Positions 1 to 8,609 of a stretch of 64,000 nucleotides of DNA are shown here, one piece after another (position 1 is the stretch's first letter; the number at the start of each line of letters is the position of its first letter). The stretch comes from Oscillospiraceae bacterium (lineage in GTDB: Bacteria > Bacillota > Clostridia > Oscillospirales > Oscillospiraceae). The notes below the pieces were generated by a model. That model did no database searches. It had not been told where the DNA came from and saw only the letters and a list, made by a program, of their open reading frames with translations. A program made the position numbers and the translations under genes. Where the stretch lies: assembly GCA_902774015.1 (NCBI GenBank), contig CACYHB010000003.1, forward strand, positions 103,827-167,826. The letters run 5' to 3'.

Positions 1-653
1 CGGTCTTTTCCAGAAACGCGGCACACTCCTCGTCCGTATAGCCCTTGGCAGCGTCGATGAGTTCTCGGGCCTCGATCGCCTCCAGTTCCACGCCGAAAAC
101 GCTCATCAGCTCGCTGTCCAGCGCGCGGCCGAAGCCGAAGCCCTGGGGGGTGTGGCCTACAGCGGACATTTTCAGCGTACGCATCGCGTGCTTCACCCGG
201 GCAGCCGCGGTGCATGCGCGGACGGCGTGAATCACTTCTTCCTCCTCGGGCGAGCCGAAGACGTACGAGAAGGGGCGACAGTCGAAGGCCCTGAGGGCAT
301 TCGCTGCCGAATAAGCACCGGTCAGGGAGTTGAGGCGAAGACGCCCGCCGTCGATGACAGGCTCGCGCAGCGTCCAGAGCAGGATGGGGCAGTCAAAGCG
401 GCGCAGCACCTCGGACATGTAAGCGGCGTTGGCGAAGGTCAGATTCTGAAAAACGATCAGACTGGGCTCCTGGCCATCCAGATAGGCACGGAGCTTGTCC
501 AGCGAGAGCAGCATTTCAGCGGGGCAGACGAAGCGCTCGTCCACACTCTTGAGAAGCTGGATGCTGCGCTCAAACTGATCCTGCGCGCTCTCCAGATGGA
601 AAGTGGGCACGCCGACGGGGATATAAACAGGGGAAAAGGCTTTTGCGGTCATA
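1..653 (-). CDS. L-fucose/L-arabinose isomerase-family sugar isomerase (5' part; candidate sulfoquinovose isomerase)
   Basis: The gene starts at ATG 653-651 behind a GGGAGGT ribosome site and runs off the left edge, so about 217 N-terminal residues are visible. Family hallmarks are a GVPTFHLE stretch near residue 14, FQNLTFAN near 90, LLWTLREP near 112 and GGRLRLNSLTGAY near 122, the arrangement of FucI/AraA-like ketol-isomerases that interconvert aldoses and ketoses. It is transcribed divergently from the split transketolase operon and shares its control region. In known transketolase- and transaldolase-type sulfoglycolysis an isomerase makes 6-deoxy-6-sulfofructose, so this could be that step. 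That role is inferred from context; a plain deoxysugar isomerase remains possible. The C-terminal metal site is outside the window. Confidence 0.75.
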
Positions 654-695
654 GAGCAGACCTCCCGTTGAACTAATTATTAAACACTGGAAACC

Positions 696-724
696 ATCAT
701 AGCCTCCGCCGCTCATTCTGTCAA
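696..724 (-). promoter_or_regulatory. sigma-A-type promoter of the isomerase gene
   Basis: Read on the minus strand, TTGACA (724-719) is followed by a 17-base spacer and TATGAT (701-696). It lies 43 bases ahead of the ATG and back-to-back with the transketolase promoter. Confidence 0.8.
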
Positions 725-728
725 TATT

Positions 729-761
729 ATTGTTGACAATTGCCATGGACGGCGTTACACT
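729..761 (+). promoter_or_regulatory. Promoter and putative operator of the transketolase operon
   Basis: TTGACA (733-738), a 17-base spacer and TACACT (756-761) form a clear promoter. The -35 box sits inside the inverted repeat ATTGT-TG-ACAAT (729-740). The two divergent -35 boxes themselves form TGTCAA-N8-TTGACA (719-738). A repressor bound here would block both transcription units; the ROK regulator at 5136 is the natural candidate (inference). Confidence 0.75.
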
Positions 762-806
762 ACATTTAGTTAGACCCTTGAATTAAACAATGGGAGGAAA
801 TGTAAA

Positions 807-1634
807 TTGGATCACGATATCAGAGAAATCTGCAAGGATATCCGCTGCGACATCATGACCAGCATCGGTCATCTTGGCGTGGGGCATATCGGCGGCTGCC
901 TGTCACTGGTGGAAGTGCTGGCAGTGCTCTATTTTGAAGAGATGAACATCGATCCGGCCAACCCGAAGATGGCCGGAAGGGACCGCCTGGTCTGCTCCAA
1001 GGGGCACGCCGGCCCCGCGGTCTACGCTACGCTTGCCAACCGCGGCTATTTTGACAAGAAGGAGCTGCTGACTCTCAACCAGGGCGGCACGCATCTGCCC
1101 AGCCACTGCGACATGAACCTCACCACCGGCATTGACATGACCACCGGCTCCCTGGGCCAGGGCTTCTCCTGCGCCATGGGCGTTGCGCTGGGCAGCAAGC
1201 TGGAGGGCGACGGCGCCACCATCTACACCATCATCGGCGACGGCGAGAGCCAGGAGGGCCAGATCTGGGAGGCTGCCATGTTCGCCGCCGCAAAGAAGCT
1301 GGATAACCTGATCGCCTTTACCGACTACAACAAGCTCCAGATCGACGGCACCGTGGAACAGGTCAACGACATCGCGCCTCTGGCCGAGAAATGGGCCGCC
1401 TTCGGCTGGAACGTCATTGAGGTGGAGGACGGCAACGATGCGGAGCAGGTGCAGGAGGCCGTGAAGCACGCCAAGCTCGGCCGCGGCAGCGAGAAGCCCA
1501 CCATGGTCATCCTCAATACCAAGAAGGGCTGCGGCGTCAAGTGGATCGAGGACCTGGGACCGGGCAATCACAACTGCAACGTCAACGAGGAGCAGGCCAA
1601 AGCTGCCATCGCAGAGATCAGAGGGGAGGCATAA
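807..1634 (+). CDS. Transketolase, N-terminal (thiamine-diphosphate) subunit
   Basis: 275 residues, the usual size of the N-terminal half of a split transketolase. The ThDP motif GDGESQEG...DYN spans about residues 144-176, and GSLGQGFS near 115 is another conserved loop. It starts at a TTG behind GGGAGG. With the next gene it would form an enzyme moving a two-carbon ketol group between sugars. The neighbouring isomerases and alcohol dehydrogenase, and the absence of a kinase, suggest a donor that already carries a charged terminus, as 6-deoxy-6-sulfofructose does for SqwGH of the sulfo-TK pathway. Apiose and pentose-phosphate transketolases have the same fold, so the substrate is unproven. 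Confidence 0.88.
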   Translation: MDHDIREICKDIRCDIMTSIGHLGVGHIGGCLSLVEVLAVLYFEEMNIDPANPKMAGRDRLVCSKGHAGPAVYATLANRGYFDKKELLTLNQGGTHLPSHCDMNLTTGIDMTTGSLGQGFSCAMGVALGSKLEGDGATIYTIIGDGESQEGQIWEAAMFAAAKKLDNLIAFTDYNKLQIDGTVEQVNDIAPLAEKWAAFGWNVIEVEDGNDAEQVQEAVKHAKLGRGSEKPTMVILNTKKGCGVKWIEDLGPGNHNCNVNEEQAKAAIAEIRGEA

Positions 1635-1637
1635 AAC

Positions 1638-2561
1638 ATGGAAATGAGAGCTGTTTACGCCCAGTGCCTGGCGGAAATGATGGAGAAGGACAAGCACGTG
1701 GTGGTCCTGGACGCGGACCTTTCCAAAGCCAGCGGCACCAGAAACCTTTACGAGCGCTTCCCCGGACAGATGTTTGACTGCGGCGTGGCCGAGGCGAACA
1801 TGGCCTCCATCGCGGCCGGCCTCTCCAGCTACGGCTTCAAGCCCTGGATCGAGAGTTTCACGCCCTTCGCTACCCGCCGCATCTGCGACCAGATCGCGAT
1901 CTCCATCGTTTATGCCAAGCAGAACGTGAAGGTTGTCGGTACCGATCCCGGCATCTCTGCCGAACTCAACGGCGGCACACACATGAGCATGGAGGACATC
2001 GGCGTTCTCCGCTCCATCCCCGGCATGGTGATTTTCGAGCCGGTGGACGAGGTGCAGCTGCGCGCCGCAATGCCCGTTCTGGACGCCTACAAGGGCTGCG
2101 TGTACATGCGCCTGTTCCGCAAGGTCCAGCCGGTCATCTTCCCCGAGGACTACAAGTTTGATCTCTTCAAGGCGGACCTGCTCAAAGAGGGCAGCGATCT
2201 TTCAATCTTCGTCTCCGGCATGATGACGAAGGACGTGCTTGACGCTTCCGAGCTTCTCAAGGAGCAGGGCATCAGCGCCGAGATCATCAACGTCCACACC
2301 ATCAAGCCCATCGACCGGGAGACCGTCATCGCCTCCGCCCGCAAGACCGGCGCCGTGCTGACCGTGGAGAACCACAACGTCATCGGCGGCCTGCACTCCG
2401 CTGTGGTAGAAGCGCTGGCCGAGGAGAAGATCCCCTCCGTCGCCGTGGGCGTGCCCGACCGCTTTGGCGAAGTGGGCAAGATGCCCTATCTGCGCCAGAT
2501 CATGGGCCTCACGGTGGAGAACGTCGTGGAGCAGGCGAAAAAGGCTGTCAGCCTGAAGTAA
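1638..2561 (+). CDS. Transketolase, C-terminal subunit
   Basis: 307 residues holding the Pyr and C-terminal transketolase domains. GVAEANM near residue 54 supplies the glutamate that activates the thiamine ring, and GGTHMSMEDIG near 112 matches the substrate-channel loop. It begins 3 bases after the stop of the N-terminal subunit, so the two are surely co-translated as one enzyme. The C-terminal domain contains TVENHNVIGGLHSAV, typical of transketolase and DXS relatives. Substrate choice cannot be read from the sequence; see the preceding subunit for the sulfosugar argument. Confidence 0.9.
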   Translation: MEMRAVYAQCLAEMMEKDKHVVVLDADLSKASGTRNLYERFPGQMFDCGVAEANMASIAAGLSSYGFKPWIESFTPFATRRICDQIAISIVYAKQNVKVVGTDPGISAELNGGTHMSMEDIGVLRSIPGMVIFEPVDEVQLRAAMPVLDAYKGCVYMRLFRKVQPVIFPEDYKFDLFKADLLKEGSDLSIFVSGMMTKDVLDASELLKEQGISAEIINVHTIKPIDRETVIASARKTGAVLTVENHNVIGGLHSAVVEALAEEKIPSVAVGVPDRFGEVGKMPYLRQIMGLTVENVVEQAKKAVSLK

Positions 2562-2622
2562 GAATAGCAGAATACGAAATCGGGCGGCCGTTCGGCCGCC
2601 CGTCATATGAGAGGAGTTTCCC

Positions 2623-3099
2623 ATGAAAATTGCCATCGGCAGCGATAAATCCGGTTTTTCTGCCAAAGAGGCCATCAAGGCCTGGCTGCAGAACACGGGC
2701 GTGGAGTTTGACGATCTGGGCACCGTGGATCTGGAGCACGTGCACCCCTATTATGAAGTGGCAAACACCGTGGCCCCTCTGGTGCAGAAGGGAGAATATG
2801 ACCGTGCCGTGCTGATCTGCGGCACCGGCGCCGGGATGTGTGTGGTTTCCAACAAGTTCAAAGGCGTGTACGCCGTGGCCTGCGAGGGCGTCTATTCCGC
2901 CAAGATGGCCCGCGCCATCAACAACGCCAACATCCTCTGCATGGGCGGCTGGATCGTCGGTCCTGAGATGGCCGTGGAGATGACCAGGACCTTCCTCGCC
3001 ACCGACTGGTGCCAGGATCTGGAGGACTGGCGCGCTGCCAATATGCACAAGTTCGCCGTTCAGGTCTCCGCCATTGAGGACAGTATCTATGGCAAATGA
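2623..3099 (+). CDS. RpiB/LacAB-family sugar isomerase with altered active site
   Basis: 158 residues with the RpiB fold. The catalytic cysteine is kept in ICGTGAGM (Cys66). Compared from memory with E. coli RpiB, the DH pair near the N-terminus is DK here (Asp8-Lys9), and the ring-opening histidine of the QHND loop aligns with Ile99 in AINN. These changes argue against ribose 5-phosphate and for another C4-C6 substrate. In the sulfo-TK scheme an enzyme of this family turns 4-deoxy-4-sulfoerythrose into 4-deoxy-4-sulfoerythrulose, which has no hemiacetal ring to open. The gene overlaps the next reading frame by 11 bases. Confidence 0.85.
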   Translation: MKIAIGSDKSGFSAKEAIKAWLQNTGVEFDDLGTVDLEHVHPYYEVANTVAPLVQKGEYDRAVLICGTGAGMCVVSNKFKGVYAVACEGVYSAKMARAINNANILCMGGWIVGPEMAVEMTRTFLATDWCQDLEDWRAANMHKFAVQVSAIEDSIYGK

Positions 3100-4189
3100 A
3101 TTCGTCTACGCCCAGCCGGTCAAAATCTGGTTCGGCGAGGGCAAATTCGCGGCGCTCTCTACCATTCTGGAGGAACTGGGCGTAGAACGCGCGGTGCTTG
3201 TCTGCGGGCGTCATTTCGCGCCGCAGGCGCAGGCCATGACGGAGGCGGACAGCCGCTTCGCCGCGGTGTTTTCTCAGGTGGAGCAGAACCCCCAGCTCTC
3301 CGGTATTGAAGAGACCGTGCGCCTCTGCCGCGAGACGGACGCCCAGGCTGTGATCGGCATCGGCGGCGGCAGTTCTCTGGACACCGCCAAGTTTGCCGCC
3401 GCAGTGGCGCCCAACGAGGGGGAGGCCCTCGACTATTATGAAGGCCGCCGGGCCTTTGACGCGAAGAGCAGGCTGCTGATCGTCGCAGTCCCAACCACCG
3501 CCGGTACTGGCAGCGAGGTGACGCAGGTCTCCGTCGTGAGTCACGGCAGGGAGAAGAAGACGATCAACAATCCGGCCTTCATGCCCACCGCCGCTATTGT
3601 GGACCCGCTGATGACCGTCGGCGTTCCGCCCCGCACCACCATGTGCACCGGGCTTGACGCCATGGCCCATGCGCTGGAGGGCTACTGGAGCAAAAACCAC
3701 CAGCCGATCCCTGATCTCACGGCGATCCAGGCTGTGCGGTTGATCCTCGAAAACCTGGAGGCTGCCTACCGTCACGGGGACGACCGGGAGGCCCGCGGCA
3801 ACATGTCGCTGGCCGCGCTGCTCGGCGGGCTCAGCTTTGCTCTGCCCAAGACCGCTGCCAGCCACGCCTGCAGCTATCCTCTCTCGGAGGATTATCACCT
3901 GCCCCACGGGGAGGCCTGCGCCTTCACGCTGGACAGCCTTGTGAAGATCAATGCCGACGAGCGTCTGGGGGCTCTCTGCCGCGCCGTCGGGCTGAAGGAT
4001 ACGGACGAGCTTGCCGCTCGCATCTGCGCCTTCAAGGAGATGGCCGGGCTGAGAAGCAGACTGGGCGATCTGGGTGAAGTCGATCTGGATAAGCTCTGCC
4101 GCGACTGCGCGGCGCACCCGCTGATGAACAATAACCCCGTCAAGCTGGATGAGGCGGCTCTGCGGAGCATGTTTGAAGCTCTGCGATGA
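3089..4189 (+). CDS. Iron-containing (group III) alcohol dehydrogenase; candidate sulfolactaldehyde reductase
   Basis: 366 residues. GIGGGSSLDTAK near residue 93 is the NAD(P)-binding loop, and metal-ligand segments GLDAMAHALEGY and LPHGEACA are present. I chose ATG 3089 (MANEF), behind GAGG at 3076, over an in-frame TTG at 3074. It overlaps the isomerase end by 11 bases, and its own stop overlaps the next start as ATGA, so translation is coupled. The family reduces short aldehydes and includes sulfoacetaldehyde reductases. In this operon reduction of 3-sulfolactaldehyde to dihydroxypropanesulfonate with NADH reoxidation is the best guess; a plain lactaldehyde or glyceraldehyde reductase cannot be excluded. 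Confidence 0.85.
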   Translation: MANEFVYAQPVKIWFGEGKFAALSTILEELGVERAVLVCGRHFAPQAQAMTEADSRFAAVFSQVEQNPQLSGIEETVRLCRETDAQAVIGIGGGSSLDTAKFAAAVAPNEGEALDYYEGRRAFDAKSRLLIVAVPTTAGTGSEVTQVSVVSHGREKKTINNPAFMPTAAIVDPLMTVGVPPRTTMCTGLDAMAHALEGYWSKNHQPIPDLTAIQAVRLILENLEAAYRHGDDREARGNMSLAALLGGLSFALPKTAASHACSYPLSEDYHLPHGEACAFTLDSLVKINADERLGALCRAVGLKDTDELAARICAFKEMAGLRSRLGDLGEVDLDKLCRDCAAHPLMNNNPVKLDEAALRSMFEALR

Positions 4190-5103
4190 AGCATGCCAAT
4201 CGGAACGCCGTGGGAATGATCGGCGGGATGGTGCTGGCCTGGTCCATCTATTACGCCGTGAGCAAGGTGGTGGTTGGCGCCACGGGTTCCGCACTCTTGG
4301 CAGGCTTTCTGCTGCGGCTTTCGGCGCTTCTTTTCCTCACGCTACAGCTTCTGCTGGACGGGAATTTCTCCCGTCTCTTTCATCAGGGGAAAGCGGTCCG
4401 CATCCTGCTGATGATCGGCGTGTTCGGCTTTCTGCTGGATCTGTTTGCCAACCTTGGCTACGCCGGGGGCAGCCTCAGCACAGGCACCGCCCTTTTGAAG
4501 ACCGACGTGCTGATGGTGAACCTGGTGTCGGTGATCCTGTACAAGAAGAAGCTCTACGCGTCCGACTGGCTCGGGACCTTTGTGATGCTCTTCGGCGTGC
4601 TTTTGGTGCTGGGGATAGACTTCGGCAGCATGCGCGTGAGCGTCTACGACCTGTTTTTCATCCTCAGTGCGATGTGCGTCACGGCCAACGCTTTTATCAT
4701 TAAGCGCGCGCAGGACAAATACCACGAGGACGCGGACATGATCTCCTATTACAATAACTTCGTGGTGCTGCTCCTCTTTGGCGGCAGCGCTGCCGTGACG
4801 GGAGACCTGGGCAGCTTTGACTGGGGCGCGCTTGCCAGGCTCTGGTGGCTCGTCCTGCTGGGCGGCCTTGCCCAGACGGGGATCTACTTTTTCTATTACC
4901 GCAATCTGAAGCGCTACGAGGTCTGGGTCGTGAAGCTCTGCCTGCTGCTGATGCCGGTGGTGAGCTGCTTTATCGGCGTGTTCTTCCTCCATGAGGAACT
5001 GACCGTGAAGAAGATGCTGGGGATCCTGGTGGTGCTGGTTGGCGCGGCGATCCTGCTGCTGCGCGGCCGCATCCATCACGAGGGGCCCCCGCTTCGCGGC
5101 TGA
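4186..5103 (+). CDS. EamA/DMT-family transporter
   Basis: 305 residues with about ten hydrophobic helices in two EamA repeats, a polytopic inner-membrane permease of the drug/metabolite superfamily. The start overlaps the dehydrogenase stop (ATGA), placing it firmly in the operon. Possible jobs are uptake of the sugar or export of the fermentation product. Export fits a pathway whose C3 end-product (for example dihydroxypropanesulfonate) is not further used. No substrate signature is recognisable. The last hydrophilic residues are Arg/His rich. Confidence 0.85.
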   Translation: MKHANRNAVGMIGGMVLAWSIYYAVSKVVVGATGSALLAGFLLRLSALLFLTLQLLLDGNFSRLFHQGKAVRILLMIGVFGFLLDLFANLGYAGGSLSTGTALLKTDVLMVNLVSVILYKKKLYASDWLGTFVMLFGVLLVLGIDFGSMRVSVYDLFFILSAMCVTANAFIIKRAQDKYHEDADMISYYNNFVVLLLFGGSAAVTGDLGSFDWGALARLWWLVLLGGLAQTGIYFFYYRNLKRYEVWVVKLCLLLMPVVSCFIGVFFLHEELTVKKMLGILVVLVGAAILLLRGRIHHEGPPLRG

Positions 5104-5135
5104 CCGGTTCAATACAGCGGAAAGGAGAATGTGAA

Positions 5136-6359
5136 ATGCCCTTTGAAGGCGACAATATGATGGGCGTAAAGCGCAATAACCGCAGTGCCGCGCTTCGCAT
5201 CCTCCACAAAAAAGGCGGGATGTCCCGCAAGCGGCTCGCCGAGGCCATCAAACTCACGCCCGCCGCCATCACGAAGATCGTGTCCGAGATGATGAGCGAC
5301 GGCCTGCTGCGGGAGGGCAACGTGCTCCCCAGCGAGGGCGCCGGACGACGGGAGATTCTGGTGGAGTTGGACCCATCCGCGGGCGTCGCTTTGGGCGTGC
5401 TGATCAATCTGCGGCAGACCATTGTCTCCGCCGTCTGGCTGGACGGCTCGGTGATCTTCTCCGAGGAGATCCCGATCGAACCCCACGCCGACGCGGACAG
5501 CACGACGGCCATGCTGGCCGGACGGCTGCTGGCGCTGACGGAAGAGCATCGCATTTCCCGGGAACGGATCGTCGGCCTGGGGCTCGCCGTCCGCGGCATC
5601 ACCTCCTCCGACCGGCGCCGTCTGAACAACAGCTTCGGTTCGCTGCGGCAGGAAAACTATCCGCTTTGTGAGCGCATGGAAGCCCTGACCGGCATCCCCT
5701 GCGTGATGGACAACAATGTGCGCGCTCTTTTCGCGGCCCAGATGTTCCTTTCCGACGACGGCACCAGCGGCTCGCAGTTTTTCCTGCGCTGCGAATACGG
5801 CATCGGCGCGGCTCTCTCCATCGACGACCGCATCTGGCACGGCGTCACGGAGCAGTGCGCCGAGATCGGACACATTCCCGTCATCAAGCGGGGCGGAAAG
5901 CCCTGCTCCTGCGGGAAAAGCGGCTGCCTGGAAACCATTGCCTCGCCCTCTGCGATCCGAGAGGATGCGCTGGCGCTGCTCTCGGAAGAGCGCACGCCGG
6001 TACTCTGGAAGCTCTGTCAGGAACACGGGCGGGACAATCTGACGGTGGACGATATTCTGAACGCTGCGCGCAACGGGGATAACGGTGTGGCTACGGTGGT
6101 GGACAATGCGGTCAACGCGCTGGGCAGCGCGCTCAAATCCGTGATCTATCTCACGGACCCGGGCAAGATCGTGCTCTACGGCGGGATTTTTGAAAACCCC
6201 TACTATCTTTCGCGTCTCCTCAGCGAGATGCGGGAAGGCGTGGACAGCGGCCATGTCACCGTGGTGGAAAAAAGCGTGTTTAACCACCGCCTGGAAAACA
6301 AGGCGGCCGGCCTGTTGGCGGTTCGGCGCTTTTTTGAAAACGGCGGCGTCAGCCTCTGA
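5136..6359 (+). CDS. ROK-family transcriptional regulator
   Basis: 407 residues. An N-terminal winged helix-turn-helix (about residues 12-70, MSRKRLAEAIKLTPAAITKIV) precedes a ROK sugar-kinase-like domain. The zinc motif CSCGKSGCLE near residue 255 is complete, and an ATP-type VMDNNVRA loop lies near 190. ROK repressors such as XylR and NagC bind sugars and release DNA. As last gene of the operon, and with a palindrome spanning the divergent promoters at 719-761, it is the likely local repressor. It follows a strong AAAGGAG site 33 bases after the transporter. Confidence 0.88.
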   Translation: MPFEGDNMMGVKRNNRSAALRILHKKGGMSRKRLAEAIKLTPAAITKIVSEMMSDGLLREGNVLPSEGAGRREILVELDPSAGVALGVLINLRQTIVSAVWLDGSVIFSEEIPIEPHADADSTTAMLAGRLLALTEEHRISRERIVGLGLAVRGITSSDRRRLNNSFGSLRQENYPLCERMEALTGIPCVMDNNVRALFAAQMFLSDDGTSGSQFFLRCEYGIGAALSIDDRIWHGVTEQCAEIGHIPVIKRGGKPCSCGKSGCLETIASPSAIREDALALLSEERTPVLWKLCQEHGRDNLTVDDILNAARNGDNGVATVVDNAVNALGSALKSVIYLTDPGKIVLYGGIFENPYYLSRLLSEMREGVDSGHVTVVEKSVFNHRLENKAAGLLAVRRFFENGGVSL

Positions 6360-6394
6360 CGCATGCGGACACAATAACAAACAACACGACAGGA

Positions 6395-6431
6395 GAAACA
6401 GAGGACGGGAACGGTTTCCGCCCTCTGTTTC
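6395..6431 (+). terminator. Hairpin after the ROK gene
   Basis: GAAACAGAGG (6395-6404) pairs perfectly with CCTCTGTTTC (6422-6431), with extra GG/CC pairing inside. The downstream T-tract is weak, so this may be a terminator or a 3' stabiliser closing the operon. Confidence 0.55.
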
Positions 6432-6603
6432 CCATTAAATTCCGCCGCCTGCCGCGGGGACTCCGAAGATTATTACGAATGGGATCGACAAAGGCGGACA
6501 GGATCCTGTTTGGCCGGAACAGAAGACTGGCATTTGCCGGAGAAGTATGATAGTATTCTGTCGAGCGCAACGCTGCAGAAAAATAGTATGTTGAGGGATT
6601 GCC

Positions 6604-8268
6604 ATGCAGATCAAAAACCCGATTTTGCCCGGCTTTCACGCCGACCCCTGCATTTGCCGCAGGGGAGAGGATTACTACATTGCCGTATCCAGCTTTGAGT
6701 GGTTCCCGGGGATCCCCATCTATCACTCCCGGGACATGAAGCATTGGGAACTCTATACGCATGTTCTGACCGACGCGGAGCAGTGCGACCTGACCCGCCT
6801 GCCTTCCGCCAAGGGGATCTGGGCGCCCTGCCTGACCTACTGCGAGCAGGAGGATCTCTTCTACGTGGTCTACGGCGTGATGAACTCCATGAACGCCCGG
6901 TATTTTGACATCGACAACTATCTCATCACCGCAAAGGACGTCCGCGGGCCGTGGAGCGAGCCGGTATATCTCCATTCCGCCGGCTTTGACGCATCGCTGC
7001 TTCATGACGACAACGGGCGGAAGTGGCTGGTCTCACTGGAATGGGAGACGCGCTCAGGCTACGAGAAGCCCGGCCAGATCTGCATCGTGGAGTATGACCC
7101 GTCGGCAAAGACCATCAAGGGCTATCCGAAGCGGATCTGGCGCGGCGGAACGGATCGGGGCTGCCTGGAGGCGCCGCATCTGACAAAACGCAAAGGGTAT
7201 TATTATCTCATGTGCGCCGAAGGCGGCACTGGCTATTATCATTGCGTCACCATGGCGCGGGCGAAAGACTCCCTCGGCCCTTGGGAGGGAGACCCCACGA
7301 ACCCCATCCTCACGGCGGCGCCGGAGAACCGGAACGAGCGGGCGGACGTGGATCATCTGAAGCCCCGATATTACAATCGGGCGAGCTATCTGCAGAAATG
7401 CGGTCACGGCAGCTATGTGGAAACCACGCTTGGGGAGACCTATCTGGTGCACCTCTGCGCGAGACCCTTCACCCCGGAGCTGCGCTGCACGCTGGGGCGG
7501 GAGACTGCCATCCAGAAGATGCAGTGGACGGAGGACGGCTGGCTGCGCCTCGCCTCCGGCGGCAACATGGCGCAGACCTTCGTTGAGGGGAGCGCGCTTC
7601 CCGACTGGATCCCGGAACCGCTTCCGGAAACAGACAACTTTGACTCGCCCGTGCTGGGTCTGCCTTTCTATGCGCCGCGCATCGACCCGAACAGCTTCTG
7701 CGATCTTCGCGCCCGGCCGGGCTGGCTTCGCATGCGCGGTCAGGAGGCCCAAGCCTCCCTCAACCGTGTCAGCATCCTGGCGCGAAAGCTCCTGAGCCTC
7801 GATGCGGAGATCGTCACCAGGATGGATTTTTATCCGGAGGTCTACCAGCACAGTGCGGGCCTGATCCTTTACTACGATAACATGAATTACGCCTGGCTGC
7901 GCAAATACTGGAGCGACACGCTGGCCGGGCCGGCTATCTCGGTGCTTCGTCTCAATAACGGAGAGAAGACGGAATTTGACAGCGCACGAGCAGCAGTGAG
8001 CGACGGACCCGTCTGGATGAAGCTGCGGGTGCAGGGGAGAGCATCGCAGTTTTCCTGGTCACCGGACGGGGAGACCTGGAATGAGATCGGCCCGGCCTTC
8101 GATACCAGCGAGTTCTCCGATGAATACTCACAGTATGGTGAGTTCACCGGCTGCTTTGTGGGCCTGACCTGCGTTGACAGTCTGCAGCATAAAAAATCCG
8201 CTGACTTTGATTTCTTCACCTACCGTGACCTGGAGGCCAAGGCGCACGAGCAGGACGGGGATTTGTAA
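6604..8268 (+). CDS. Glycoside hydrolase family 43 beta-xylosidase
   Basis: 554 residues. The N-terminal five-bladed propeller starts with NPILPGFHADPCICR, whose Asp near residue 14 is the catalytic base of GH43. It is followed by a C-terminal beta-sandwich (about residues 340-540, DFYPEVYQHSAGLILYYD) typical of GH43 xylosidases acting on xylo-oligosaccharides. There is no signal peptide, so it acts in the cytoplasm on imported oligosaccharides. It stands alone with a GAGGGATT ribosome site; no xylose genes or transporter are next to it. Alpha-L-arabinofuranosidase activity is common in the family and possible. Confidence 0.9.
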   Translation: MQIKNPILPGFHADPCICRRGEDYYIAVSSFEWFPGIPIYHSRDMKHWELYTHVLTDAEQCDLTRLPSAKGIWAPCLTYCEQEDLFYVVYGVMNSMNARYFDIDNYLITAKDVRGPWSEPVYLHSAGFDASLLHDDNGRKWLVSLEWETRSGYEKPGQICIVEYDPSAKTIKGYPKRIWRGGTDRGCLEAPHLTKRKGYYYLMCAEGGTGYYHCVTMARAKDSLGPWEGDPTNPILTAAPENRNERADVDHLKPRYYNRASYLQKCGHGSYVETTLGETYLVHLCARPFTPELRCTLGRETAIQKMQWTEDGWLRLASGGNMAQTFVEGSALPDWIPEPLPETDNFDSPVLGLPFYAPRIDPNSFCDLRARPGWLRMRGQEAQASLNRVSILARKLLSLDAEIVTRMDFYPEVYQHSAGLILYYDNMNYAWLRKYWSDTLAGPAISVLRLNNGEKTEFDSARAAVSDGPVWMKLRVQGRASQFSWSPDGETWNEIGPAFDTSEFSDEYSQYGEFTGCFVGLTCVDSLQHKKSADFDFFTYRDLEAKAHEQDGDL

Positions 8269-8609
8269 TGGGCAGACAGGTATGCAAACTTGTTCATGGA
8301 AAGCACGAATGAAAAGTGTGAAAAGAGTGGAACAGGGAAAGCAGGGGCGATGGGAGACAAGCTTCCGCCTGAAATTGTTACAAATGCAAACAATTATGGA
8401 AGACTCAAAAAACACAGGGACGGAAATCGTTTCTGATTAAACCGCAACCTTATTATGTAAACCATTCTTTCACACTTGTTTTCCTTTTTCGCCAATCCGA
8501 AAAATCTTGCGGCTGGATTGTTGGTAGACAAGGCTGAGCCGTTGTGATACCCTCCTTCTTGAAGAGGATTTGCCAGCTATCAGAATCTGACAGAAAGAGG
8601 GCCGGGAAG
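8269..8609. other. Intergenic region without a supported gene
   Basis: About 340 bases separate the xylosidase from the small gene at 8610. One 46-codon ATG frame (8296-8436) has no ribosome site and no recognisable homology, so I do not call it. The stretch at 8440-8490 is AT-richer than its surroundings. Confidence 0.4.

Noticed and set aside
152-676. Plus-strand 174-codon frame at the left edge
   Set aside because: It is antisense to the isomerase gene, which has a promoter, ribosome site and family motifs.
8296-8436. A 46-codon frame after the xylosidase
   Set aside because: No ribosome site, no homology recognised, no terminator; chance frame more likely.
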